DNA of 8,249 bases from Caldifarciminota bacterium (lineage in GTDB: Bacteria; Hydrothermota; Tepidihabitantia; Tepidihabitantales; Tepidihabitantaceae): NCBI GenBank assembly GCA_903908785.1, contig CAIVTL010000684.1, forward strand, positions 1 through 8,249. The letters run 5' to 3'. A program made the position numbers and the translations under genes. The notes under the pieces are model-generated. The model was not told the DNA's origin. It made no database searches and was given only the letters and a program-made list of their open reading frames with translations. This document shows positions 1-6,126 of the stretch, one piece after another. Within the stretch, counting starts at the first letter, position 1. Each line of letters begins with the position of its first letter.

Positions 1-561
1 CCCGTCACACCCTCGTCCACGACAGTAAGGAAAGCCGTGCTGGTATCCATTGGGGGATTCCCGGTTGGTCTGGCGTGCGGTGAGGATGGCGATACCTGGC
101 TGCGTCTGGCCCTTCGTTACCCCATTGCATGGAGTGCCAAGTCAAAGGCGATCTATCACAGAGACGTTCTTGGCCAGATCGACCACCGCAAGTACATCTG
201 GGACGGCGTTCCACCGTACTTCGAAAGCCTTCGACGATTCATCGATGAAAAGGGTGGTCAGCAGTTTGTCTCAAGAGAAATCGTCGATCGCATAATGCGC
301 AAACACCGCACCGCCTTTGAGATGAACCTCGCCACCGGCAATCGTAGGGCGCTGTCACGTATTGCGAAGGACTTCAGGAGCGTGCGAGGGTACTACCTCC
401 GAGGACTTGTCTATCAGTTATTGTCCTTCACGCCGTCTTGCGCCTGCAGAGTATTGTACCGCACCAAGCGATTCATCGGAAAGCGCTCCTGGCAGATTTC
501 TGAGGTGCGGCCGCTATACCCCGGGGCTGGGCATGGCGGTAAAGGAGAAGACGAAGTGTGA
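1..561 (+). CDS. Glycosyltransferase family 2, C-terminal part (5' end outside window)
   Basis: The frame is open from base 1, so the gene starts upstream; 186 residues and a TGA stop are visible. The N-terminal GT-A nucleotide-binding half is missing. What remains begins at the end of the catalytic domain: a segment like the usual S-S-x-x-x-R-x-x-x-x-x-x-G-x-F block (residues 5-20), then CGEDGDTW (26-33), the GT2 'ED' acceptor-side motif whose Asp normally acts as catalytic base. A tail of about 140 residues follows, rich in Arg, Lys and aromatics, as in polysaccharide-cluster GT2 enzymes. It aligns in order with the intact GT2 at 3933-4904 (GGFPVG versus GLFPVG, ALRYPI versus ALKYPI, IYHRD versus VYHRE), so the two are diverged paralogues. 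It probably adds one sugar from a nucleotide donor to a lipid-linked glycan in the cytoplasm. The GTG at base 37 is an internal Val codon, not a start. Donor and acceptor cannot be told. Confidence 0.88.
   Translation, partial: PVTPSSTTVRKAVLVSIGGFPVGLACGEDGDTWLRLALRYPIAWSAKSKAIYHRDVLGQIDHRKYIWDGVPPYFESLRRFIDEKGGQQFVSREIVDRIMRKHRTAFEMNLATGNRRALSRIAKDFRSVRGYYLRGLVYQLLSFTPSCACRVLYRTKRFIGKRSWQISEVRPLYPGAGHGGKGEDEV
541..547 (+). promoter_or_regulatory. Shine-Dalgarno-like site (AAAGGAG) for a small coupled ORF
   Basis: AAAGGAG lies inside the 3' end of the upstream GT2 gene, 10 nt before the GTG at 558. The match to the anti-SD is good but the spacing is a little long. It is the main support for translation of the small ORF at 558-659. 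Confidence 0.4.
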
Positions 562-659
562 GCCAAGTGTCGTTGCAGATGGCCTCCGTCATCCCACCAT
601 GCAGCATCGTGGAAGCGCTTGCCAGGATGGAGCACGACGTTCCGTCGGAGACTGTATGA
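558..659 (+). CDS. Small ORF of 33 residues overlapping both neighbours; minicistron or GT2 remnant
   Basis: A GTG at 558 overlaps the TGA of the upstream GT2 gene (GTGA), and this frame ends in a TGA at 657-659 that overlaps the ATG of the GNAT gene (ATGA). The small frame therefore bridges an otherwise 94-nt gap, and an AAAGGAG site precedes it by 10 nt. The peptide is 33 residues with no signal peptide or membrane helix. Its MASVIPP stretch (residues 8-14) weakly resembles the first strand of GT2 enzymes (compare LASVIVP in the remnant at 3669), so it may be the stub of a lost glycosyltransferase. Alternatively it is a minicistron that carries ribosomes from one gene to the next, or chance. 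Translation is not shown. Confidence 0.3.
   Translation: MSQVSLQMASVIPPCSIVEALARMEHDVPSETV
647..650 (+). promoter_or_regulatory. Shine-Dalgarno (GGAG) that decides the GNAT start at 656
   Basis: GGAG sits 5 nt before the ATG at 656. The longer in-frame alternative, ATG at 599, has no purine-rich site upstream. Residues before 656 also do not look like GNAT sequence, so 656 is preferred. Confidence 0.6.
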
Positions 660-1774
660 TCGAGGTACGCCGTGCTACACTAGGCGACAAACAGGCGATA
701 TTCGAATTCCTTGCGAAAGCCTACGCTGGCGGGGCACAATGCAAGTATCCTGAGCGCTGGGAATGGCAATTCGAGCGGAACCCCTTCCGGAATAACGATG
801 AACTCCCCATCTGGATTGCGATAGATGAGAAGGGCACTGTTGTTGGCCAATTCTGTACGATGATCGAACCCCTCAAGATCGGGACGGAGGCCCACCGTGT
901 AAGCTGGGGTGTGGACGCCTTCCTGCTGCCTGAATATCGGGGCCAGAAGATAGGCTTCAAGCTATATCAGGCCGGTTCTCGGGCTAGCGATATTTTCATC
1001 CTTCATCGAATGTCGGAGGCCTCTTGGCGAATCCTAACGACCCTGGGCGGTACTCCCATAGATTCCGTCGCTGTCTTTTCCCGAGTGGCTCGGTTTGACG
1101 CGCCCTCTGTCTTGGCTGCGCTTCGGAGTCGATTGCACAGCAGGTGGACGGAGAAGATACTCCCGTGGGTAGTGCATCTCCTCTGGTTGGATAGACTTGT
1201 CACTGCTTTGCTTAACGTCGGTGTTTGGATCCGTGATATTGGGCTTTCTCGTCATGTGAGCGCCGACATAACGTTGAGGCAGATTGACGAATTCGACCAT
1301 ACCGCAGATCGACTGTGGGACTCGGTATCACCGCAATTCCACGCTACAGTAAAGCGTGACAGCAAGTACCTGAACTGGAAGTATGTACAGCAACCGCATA
1401 TGAATTATCAGCTCTTCACTGCTTCGAGGTCTGGCAAAGTGTGCGGTTATGTCATCTTGCGCAGGGCGGGCCCACCGGAGAACAAGACGGGGATAATCGC
1501 TGACCTGTTTGCTTCGCCCGGCGATAGCGCTGCCTTTCGTTCATTGTCAGCCTTTGCTGTTCGGTATTTCAGGAACCATAGGGTGAAGCGTGTTTCGGCG
1601 GCGAGTTCATCCAAGGTGTACAAGGATGCTTTGCTGGCGCTGGGCTTCAGAAAGAGGGAGGACTGGACACCCCTATTCCACGGCTTGACCAAGACACCCG
1701 CCATCGAGTCGGCGCTTGCACCGGGCAGTTGGTTCCTGGGCCGTAGCGACTCCGATTCGGATTTCACGTGCTGA
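656..1774 (+). CDS. GNAT-family acyltransferase with two GNAT-like lobes
   Basis: The 372-residue protein opens directly with a GNAT first strand and helix (IEVRRATLGDKQAIFEFL, residues 2-19). Strands around 52-70 (PIWIAIDEKGTVVGQF) and 83-92 follow, then the acetyl-CoA pyrophosphate-binding signature LPEYRGQKIG (91-100; R95, G96, G100). From about residue 203 a second GNAT-like lobe appears, with RDSKYLNWKY (234-243) followed by a Pro at 247, a motif I recall from GNAT proteins of exopolysaccharide clusters, and strands at 251-270. This lobe lacks a clear second CoA-binding loop, so it may be structural or bind the acceptor. At about twice single-domain GNAT length, it resembles tandem-GNAT or FemAB-like proteins. 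A role in acylating an amino-sugar or a glycan is inferred from context. The stop overlaps the next gene's GTG by 7 nt, suggesting coupled translation. Confidence 0.85.
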   Translation: MIEVRRATLGDKQAIFEFLAKAYAGGAQCKYPERWEWQFERNPFRNNDELPIWIAIDEKGTVVGQFCTMIEPLKIGTEAHRVSWGVDAFLLPEYRGQKIGFKLYQAGSRASDIFILHRMSEASWRILTTLGGTPIDSVAVFSRVARFDAPSVLAALRSRLHSRWTEKILPWVVHLLWLDRLVTALLNVGVWIRDIGLSRHVSADITLRQIDEFDHTADRLWDSVSPQFHATVKRDSKYLNWKYVQQPHMNYQLFTASRSGKVCGYVILRRAGPPENKTGIIADLFASPGDSAAFRSLSAFAVRYFRNHRVKRVSAASSSKVYKDALLALGFRKREDWTPLFHGLTKTPAIESALAPGSWFLGRSDSDSDFTC

Positions 1775-2850
1775 GGTCTCTTCTGAGGAAGGTTGCTGGG
1801 AGTGTTCCCCTCTCCGTGCACAGGTTGATCACTAGGCGGGACGTTCTGGGCTTCTACTATCATGTCGTTTCTGATGAGCCCCTGCCGCACATCCGCCTAT
1901 ACTCCTACAAGTCCGCAAGAATGTTCGAGAGTGATCTGATACATCTCGCACAGAACTTCAACCCGATCACTTACGAGCAACTGGTTGCGCATCGCTCCGG
2001 AGGTCAACGACTCAAGCCGAGGTCCGTGATCTTGACTTTTGATGACGGTCTTTCTGAATGCTATTCTGTTGTCAGGCCGTTACTGCTTAAGCACGGTATT
2101 CCGTGCGTTTTCTTCATCCCGATCGACTACATTGACAATCGCAAGATGCTCCCCGATAATAAGGCATCCCTGTGCATCGATGCTGTCGTCGCCCTTCGAA
2201 GTAGTGCCCGGTCATACGTCATGAGAACTTTCAGCGACGCTCTCGGCAAGGAGTTGAGCAACGACGTAGACCTCATGCGTTCGATTAGGTCCGCAGTCGC
2301 GCACGACCATTCTGCAATCGACCGCCTGTGCCAAGTGTTGGGGATTGACGTGCAGCGGTACCTGGAGGCGCGACGTCCCTGCATGTCTTCTGAAGAGATA
2401 AGGTGCTTGGCTGCTGATGGATTTACTATCGGTGCGCATTCAGTGAGCCACCGGAGGTTCGATTCGCTGACTGATTTGGAGGCAGCGGAGGAAATCAGCG
2501 CTTCGTGCAGGGTGATAGCGTCATTGTCGGGGAAATCTCAAGTCCCGTTCGCATTCCCGTTCTCTGCGGATGGAGTCTCAGGCGATATGCTGAGGGAACT
2601 TCGCATGAGGAGTAGACACGTTGGCTTGCTGTTTGACACACGGGGAGTTCTCCAAGAACTGGATTTCATGATAGGCAGGATGTGCGGCGATTGGCCGAGC
2701 GCTTCAGGCCAGGAGGAGTCGACCCTGCAACAGGTGGTGGCTGATGCATATGAGGCCGACTTGGTGCGCAGGGTGCGTCGGTTATGGGCGCGCTTGTGGG
2801 TCCAACGCTCGGGACCCCCCGACAAGGCGTGTTCTGGGGGCGGTGGATGA
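1768..2850 (+). CDS. Polysaccharide deacetylase family protein (CE4/NodB homology)
   Basis: This 360-residue protein belongs to the NodB-homology deacetylases, metal-dependent enzymes that remove N- or O-acetyl groups from glycans. Motif 1 is TFDDG (90-94; D92 the likely base, D93 a metal ligand). Motif 2 is HSVSH (224-228; H224 and H228 metal ligands). Motif 3 appears as FAFPFSADG (261-269), close to the F-A-Y-P-F-G form common in exopolysaccharide-cluster members. The N-terminal FYYHVVSD (29-36) matches the usual Y-H-x-V strand. About 100 residues lie between motifs 1 and 2, more than in minimal NodB proteins. No signal peptide or clear membrane helix is seen, so it probably acts in the cytoplasm on precursors or lipid-linked intermediates. 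The GTG start overlaps the GNAT stop by 7 nt, with GGA 6 nt upstream. The Gly-rich C-terminal tail lies in the region overlapping the next gene's start. Confidence 0.88.
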   Translation: MLRSLLRKVAGSVPLSVHRLITRRDVLGFYYHVVSDEPLPHIRLYSYKSARMFESDLIHLAQNFNPITYEQLVAHRSGGQRLKPRSVILTFDDGLSECYSVVRPLLLKHGIPCVFFIPIDYIDNRKMLPDNKASLCIDAVVALRSSARSYVMRTFSDALGKELSNDVDLMRSIRSAVAHDHSAIDRLCQVLGIDVQRYLEARRPCMSSEEIRCLAADGFTIGAHSVSHRRFDSLTDLEAAEEISASCRVIASLSGKSQVPFAFPFSADGVSGDMLRELRMRSRHVGLLFDTRGVLQELDFMIGRMCGDWPSASGQEESTLQQVVADAYEADLVRRVRRLWARLWVQRSGPPDKACSGGGG

Positions 2851-3650
2851 GCGCGTTGCGCAGAGTGGCAAATGCCATAGACTTGTACAGGAGAGAGGGC
2901 TTCGGAGCGTTAATCGTCGCCCTAACGCACCGATACATGCCGGCGATTCCCCTGAGCGCGAGATTCACGTGGAAGGCAGCGACCCGGTACGAGATGCGAT
3001 TCTGGGATGACTGGTTCAAAACAAGAGGGTCTCAGTGGCCTGACGACTACAGGCGCAGGCTCGACCCTGATCTCCCCTTGCAGCCGATAGCCGCTGCTCT
3101 TCTTCCCCCGCAGCCAGCGGTGGACATACTTGACGTAGGCGCGGGGCCCCTCACCGTTCTTGGAAAGAAGTGTGAAGGAGTGAATATCCGCATAACAGCC
3201 ATTGATCCACTCGCCGATGCATACGACAGGTTGCTTGAGAAGTACCACGTACAGCCCCCTGTAAGAACCCGGATGCTGGACGCGGAGGACCTCTCACGGG
3301 GGTTTCAGGCAGATACCTTCGACCTCGTTCACGCGAGAAACTCGGTCGATCATGCCTACAACCCGGAAGAGGCCATCCTGCAAATGATCAGAGTGGTCAA
3401 GGCTGGCTGCTACGTCCTGCTTGAACACTCCGTGAACGAGGCGGAACAACGGGACTACTCGGGCATGCATCAGTGGAATTTCTCCGTGTCCGGAGAGGGC
3501 GACTTCCTAGTCCGTTCCAAGTCACGGGAAGTCAACATGACCCGTAAGTACGCAGACCTCTGCACGATATCCTGCGAGGTCCTGGATGGCAGCATGCTCA
3601 TCACAAGAATCCTGAAGCGAAGGCCCTTAGAAACTGGCAGAGGGATGTAG
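2847..3650 (+). CDS. Class I SAM-dependent methyltransferase
   Basis: The 267-residue protein has a Rossmann-type SAM-binding core. Motif I is VDILDVGAGP (92-101), ending in the G-x-G loop. The acidic residue at the end of strand 2 is D120 (ITAIDP), followed by a motif near MLDAEDL (143-149). Motif IV is FDLVHARNSVDHAYNP (158-173), then the post-motif strand AGCYVLLEH (186-194). The N-terminal region, with RFWDDWF (51-57) and a W-P-x-x-Y-x-x-R-L-D-P stretch (64-74), resembles a set of methyltransferases found in glycan clusters. It probably O-methylates a sugar of the glycan or its precursor; the target is not shown. The ATG at 2847 overlaps the deacetylase TGA (ATGA), with GGGGG 6 nt upstream. 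An in-frame ATG at 2784 would add 21 residues inside the deacetylase gene and is less likely. Confidence 0.87.
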   Translation: MSALRRVANAIDLYRREGFGALIVALTHRYMPAIPLSARFTWKAATRYEMRFWDDWFKTRGSQWPDDYRRRLDPDLPLQPIAAALLPPQPAVDILDVGAGPLTVLGKKCEGVNIRITAIDPLADAYDRLLEKYHVQPPVRTRMLDAEDLSRGFQADTFDLVHARNSVDHAYNPEEAILQMIRVVKAGCYVLLEHSVNEAEQRDYSGMHQWNFSVSGEGDFLVRSKSREVNMTRKYADLCTISCEVLDGSMLITRILKRRPLETGRGM

Positions 3651-3657
3651 TCGGGTT
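3646..3657 (+). repeat. 12-nt direct repeat, copy 1 (TGTAGTCGGGTT)
   Basis: The first copy overlaps the stop of the methyltransferase gene. An identical copy lies at 3871-3882, exactly 225 nt downstream, and the two bracket the GT2 remnant. It may be a footprint of recombination, or chance. Confidence 0.5.
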
Positions 3658-3862
3658 TAGGACTGTCAATGTCTGAGTTACCGCTGGCATCCGTCATTGT
3701 GCCAACCTACAATCGAGCAGGATTGGTGCCAAGGGCGGTGAATTCTGTCTTGGCCCAGGCCTATCCACGTTGGGAGTTGATTATCTGGGATGTCGGGTCG
3801 ACGACGATGGGATGAGGGTGGGGACGATTCTATGTCCGCGCATTCATCTGAACGGGCAGGCG

Positions 3863-3880
3863 CCCGACTGTGTAGTCGGG
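3863..3880 (+). other. Perfect 7-bp hairpin (CCCGACT / GTGT loop / AGTCGGG)
   Basis: CCCGACT at 3863-3869 pairs with AGTCGGG at 3874-3880 around a 4-nt loop, and a flanking G-U pair could extend the stem. No T-run follows (the next bases are TTGGGAG), so it is not a standard intrinsic terminator. It ends about 50 nt before the intact GT2 start and overlaps repeat copy 2. It could be an mRNA processing or stability element, or chance. Confidence 0.45.
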
Positions 3881-3882
3881 TT
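3871..3882 (+). repeat. 12-nt direct repeat, copy 2 (TGTAGTCGGGTT)
   Basis: Identical to 3646-3657. It overlaps the right arm of the hairpin at 3863-3880 and lies just past the point where GT2 similarity in the remnant is lost. Confidence 0.5.
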
Positions 3883-3932
3883 GGGAGAAGGACCAAACAC
3901 AGGGCAGGGCGCACAGTGAAGATGGACCCGTG

Positions 3933-4904
3933 ATGGACAGAGCAAGTCAATCTACATCCGTGGTTATTCCACTCTACAACAAGGTATCCTACATCTGGCG
4001 TGCGGTGCACTCCGTGCTTGGGCAGACCGTCAGCAACTTCGAACTCATCGTCGTTGATGACGGCTCGACCGACGACGGAGCGAGGGTGGTGGAGACGATT
4101 CGGGACCCCCGCATACGTCTGGTCAAGCAAGAGAATGGCGGCGAGTGCGCTGCCCGAAACCGGGGCATAGCTGAAGCGCGCTCCGAATTGGTCGCCTTCC
4201 TCGACGCCGATGATGAGTGGTTGCCGGAGCATCTTGAGACCATCAAGCGCCTTTCGGAGAAATACCCCGAGTGTGGTGCTTATGCGACGGAAAAGGTAAC
4301 CGTAGACCCAGATGGCAAGCGCGGGATTCCTGTACACGACGGCATTCCAGCGTCTCCTTGGGAAGGAGTCATCCCCAATTACTTCCGCTCTGCGGCTAGA
4401 TGGCCCGTCTGCTCGTCAGCAGTTGCCATACCTAGGCAAGTGTTCGATTCCGTGGGGCTCTTCCCCGTCGGGGTGCGGCACGGCGGGGACCTGGATATGT
4501 GGTGCCGGATAGCTCTGAAATACCCGATATGCTTCAGTACTCACGTGGGAGCGGTCTACCACAGAGAGGCCGAGAATCGTGTTTGTGTGTTAGACCGAGC
4601 ACTGAAGGAGTACAGCCTCGTTAAGGTCATCCAGGATGCCCTGAGTGCCTGCGTCGTGCCTCAGGAGCAGCGGTGGGATGCGTTCGAGTTCATCGCGATC
4701 CACCAGATGGGCGTTGCATCCAACAATATCATGGCGGGGGACCCTCGGTATGCGCGTCTGCTGCTGCGAAGCTGCCGCAGCACCAGGAAGTATGCGCGCT
4801 CGTGGCGACGGCTGATGCTGTTAGCGATGCTCCCCCCGGGCTGGCCTGCGCGTCTCAAGGTGGCAAAGGATACGATGCGGGAGCTTGCCGGACGTCGAAG
4901 GTGA
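3933..4904 (+). CDS. Glycosyltransferase family 2 (GT-A fold), intact
   Basis: This is a complete inverting GT2 enzyme of 323 residues. Counting from the alternative GTG at 3930, the first strand is VVIPLYN (11-17), the nucleotide-binding motif is VVDDGSTDDG (41-50), an N-G-G-x-x-x-A-R-N-R-G stretch lies at 69-79, and the metal-binding DxD is in FLDADDEW (90-97; D92, D94). The acceptor-side motif is GGDLDMW (185-191), where GED is usual; the likely catalytic Asp (D187) is kept but the Glu before it is Gly. A basic, helical tail of about 110 residues follows, with no obvious membrane helix. It probably adds one sugar to a lipid-linked glycan on the cytoplasmic side. ATG at 3933 is preferred because GGA lies 6 nt upstream; GTG at 3930 would add one residue. 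Its stop overlaps the GTG of the next gene. It is paralogous to the GT2 at 1-561 and the remnant at 3669. Confidence 0.92.
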   Translation: MDRASQSTSVVIPLYNKVSYIWRAVHSVLGQTVSNFELIVVDDGSTDDGARVVETIRDPRIRLVKQENGGECAARNRGIAEARSELVAFLDADDEWLPEHLETIKRLSEKYPECGAYATEKVTVDPDGKRGIPVHDGIPASPWEGVIPNYFRSAARWPVCSSAVAIPRQVFDSVGLFPVGVRHGGDLDMWCRIALKYPICFSTHVGAVYHREAENRVCVLDRALKEYSLVKVIQDALSACVVPQEQRWDAFEFIAIHQMGVASNNIMAGDPRYARLLLRSCRSTRKYARSWRRLMLLAMLPPGWPARLKVAKDTMRELAGRRR

Positions 4905-6112
4905 AGCCAGCCGGCGTGATCCATCCGAAGAGGCAGATTCGAGTCGTGCACATCGTACCCTCGACGTTCGGGTATCGCTTCAGCGGGATAACCCACCGCC
5001 TCTATTCACTGCTCAGCGGTTGGTGCGACAGCGCGGTTCGCTTTGACCTCTGGGGCACGGCCGTGAGGCCGTTCAACATGAACAGCGGCAACCTGGAGTA
5101 TCAGCTTCGCGGCAGTCTCTGGTCGGGTACCGGAACACAAGGTCGATCGAGACGAATGTGGGAGACGGTTCGCGTGTTGGCATTCGCAGCATTGAAAGCG
5201 AGCCGCTTCGACATCGCTCACTTTCACCACGCCGGTTGGGGTGAGCTGGCGAGCCCGGTCATTCTTCACCTACTGGGGCGAAAGGCGGTTCTCCACATGA
5301 CTCTCTACGGAAGCGACAACCCGAGCACGCTCGCGCGGATGCGGGGTGGACGTTTGGCTCTTGCGCTTCTCCGACGGTTCGATGGCATAGTTACGGTCTC
5401 ACCTCGTCTGGCTGAAGACTGCGAGAAGCACAATTTCCGAAACGTCCTGTGCTTGACTAACTTCCTCGCGTTGCGTCAGCTTGAGCACGGACGGGATGCG
5501 GCTGCGGGAGAGGAAATGCGCAGGGAGCTTACAATCCCGCTTGACGCCACCGTACTCCTCTTCGTGGGTTCCGTAATCAGGCGTAAAGGAGTGGACCTGC
5601 TTGCCGAGAGCTTTGCTCGTCTGGCTTCATGTCACCCTGACCTCTGGCTAATCGCCGTCGGGCCCCCGGGAAACGACAAGGAGTTCGTGCGGGCAGTTAG
5701 AGAGAGGATAGACCATGCTGGTGTGGCCTCGCGGGTTATCTGGACGGGCACCGTGCGTGACAAGGACTTGCTTGCGCGGTACTATTCTGCCGTGGACGTG
5801 TTTGTGTTCCCGACTCGGGCAGAGGGTCTGCCGAATGTACTCATCGAGGCAACCGCAGCCGGGCTGCCGGTCGTGGCAACGAATCTACCGGGCTGCACTG
5901 ACTACGTAGTAGTGGACGGAGAGTCCGGGTTTCTTGTTCCGCCCGAGGATGTTGACGCGCTGACTCAGGCGGTTGAGCGACTTGTCACCGATTCGACGCT
6001 GCGAGCAAAGATGGGCCAGGCTGCGCGCGCGCATTCGAGTCGATTCGGGTTCGAAGAGTATTGCAGGCAACTCAAGGCATTTTACCTGAAGGTAGCGGGC
6101 CTCGCGCCGTGA
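4901..6112 (+). CDS. GT-B glycosyltransferase, GT4 type
   Basis: A 403-residue retaining glycosyltransferase. The N-terminal half starts with IRVVHIVPSTFGYRFSGI (13-30), the first Rossmann strand and glycine loop. FDIAHFHHAGWGELASPV (103-120) and LHMTLYGSD (131-139) follow, and VTVSPRLAE (164-172) marks the end of the acceptor lobe. The C-terminal donor lobe is classic: VLLFVGSVIRRKGVDLL (218-234) with K229, VGPPG (253-257), then FPTRAEGLPNVLIEATAAG (303-321), which carries the E-x7-E motif (E308, E316), then GLPVVATNLPG and GESGFLVPPED (340-350). It probably transfers a sugar from a nucleotide donor to the growing glycan. The GTG at 4901 overlaps the TGA of the GT2 gene (GTGA), implying translational coupling. 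The frame stays open far upstream into that gene, but only sequence from about 4901 looks like GT4. The particular sugar cannot be read. Confidence 0.93.
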   Translation: MKPAGVIHPKRQIRVVHIVPSTFGYRFSGITHRLYSLLSGWCDSAVRFDLWGTAVRPFNMNSGNLEYQLRGSLWSGTGTQGRSRRMWETVRVLAFAALKASRFDIAHFHHAGWGELASPVILHLLGRKAVLHMTLYGSDNPSTLARMRGGRLALALLRRFDGIVTVSPRLAEDCEKHNFRNVLCLTNFLALRQLEHGRDAAAGEEMRRELTIPLDATVLLFVGSVIRRKGVDLLAESFARLASCHPDLWLIAVGPPGNDKEFVRAVRERIDHAGVASRVIWTGTVRDKDLLARYYSAVDVFVFPTRAEGLPNVLIEATAAGLPVVATNLPGCTDYVVVDGESGFLVPPEDVDALTQAVERLVTDSTLRAKMGQAARAHSSRFGFEEYCRQLKAFYLKVAGLAP

Positions 6113-6116
6113 ATCT

Positions 6117-6120
6117 GGAG
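6117..6120 (+). promoter_or_regulatory. Shine-Dalgarno (GGAG) for the O-antigen ligase-type gene
   Basis: GGAG within TCTGGAG lies 6 nt before the ATG at 6127, in the 14-nt gap after the GT4 stop. It fixes the start of the membrane protein, whose hydrophobic segment begins a few residues later. Confidence 0.65.
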
Positions 6121-6126
6121 TAGCGC

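Larger units (their letters stand above)
3669..3919 (+). pseudogene. Frameshifted and truncated GT2 glycosyltransferase remnant
   Basis: An AGGA site 6 nt before the ATG at 3669 leads a frame that reads as a normal GT2 N-terminus: LASVIVPTYNRAG (residues 6-18), RAVNSVLAQ, WELII, then WDVGST where VDDGST is expected. It stops at 3813-3815 after 48 residues. Shifting frame within the CGACGACGA run near 3800 restores STDDG and continues to a TGA at 3917-3919. The restored frame aligns with residues of the intact GT2 (GARVVETIRDPRIRL versus GMRVGTILCPRIHL) up to about 3860, after which similarity ends. The rest of the catalytic domain, including the DxD motif, is absent. One Asp of the donor-binding DDGS is replaced by Val, a sign of decay. 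It lies between the methyltransferase and the intact GT2, in their direction. It is most likely a dead paralogue cut down by deletion; a sequencing error alone would not explain the lost C-terminus. Confidence 0.8.

Noticed and set aside
362..655. N-terminal extension of the GNAT frame
   Set aside because: The frame is open but overlaps the end of the GT2 gene out of frame. The residues show no GNAT character, and a good SD sits at 656.
1447..1890. 147-residue minus-strand frame across the GNAT/deacetylase junction
   Set aside because: It is antisense to two well-supported genes, with no domain or ribosome-binding site of note.
2784..2846. Earlier ATG for the methyltransferase
   Set aside because: It lies inside the deacetylase gene without a clear ribosome-binding site; the ATGA at 2847 with GGGGG upstream is a better start.
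3678..4337. 219-residue open frame on the minus strand
   Set aside because: It lies opposite the GT2 remnant and the GT2 catalytic domain, has no recognisable domain, and its sequence is what the complement of GT2 codons would give.
4673..4900. N-terminal extension of the GT4 frame
   Set aside because: It overlaps the GT2 coding region out of frame. GT4 similarity begins only after the GTG at 4901, which forms a GTGA overlap.
6023..6032. Alternating CG run (GCGCGCGCGC-like)
   Set aside because: It is a short run within the GT4 coding region, with no flanking structure or repeats to suggest a function.
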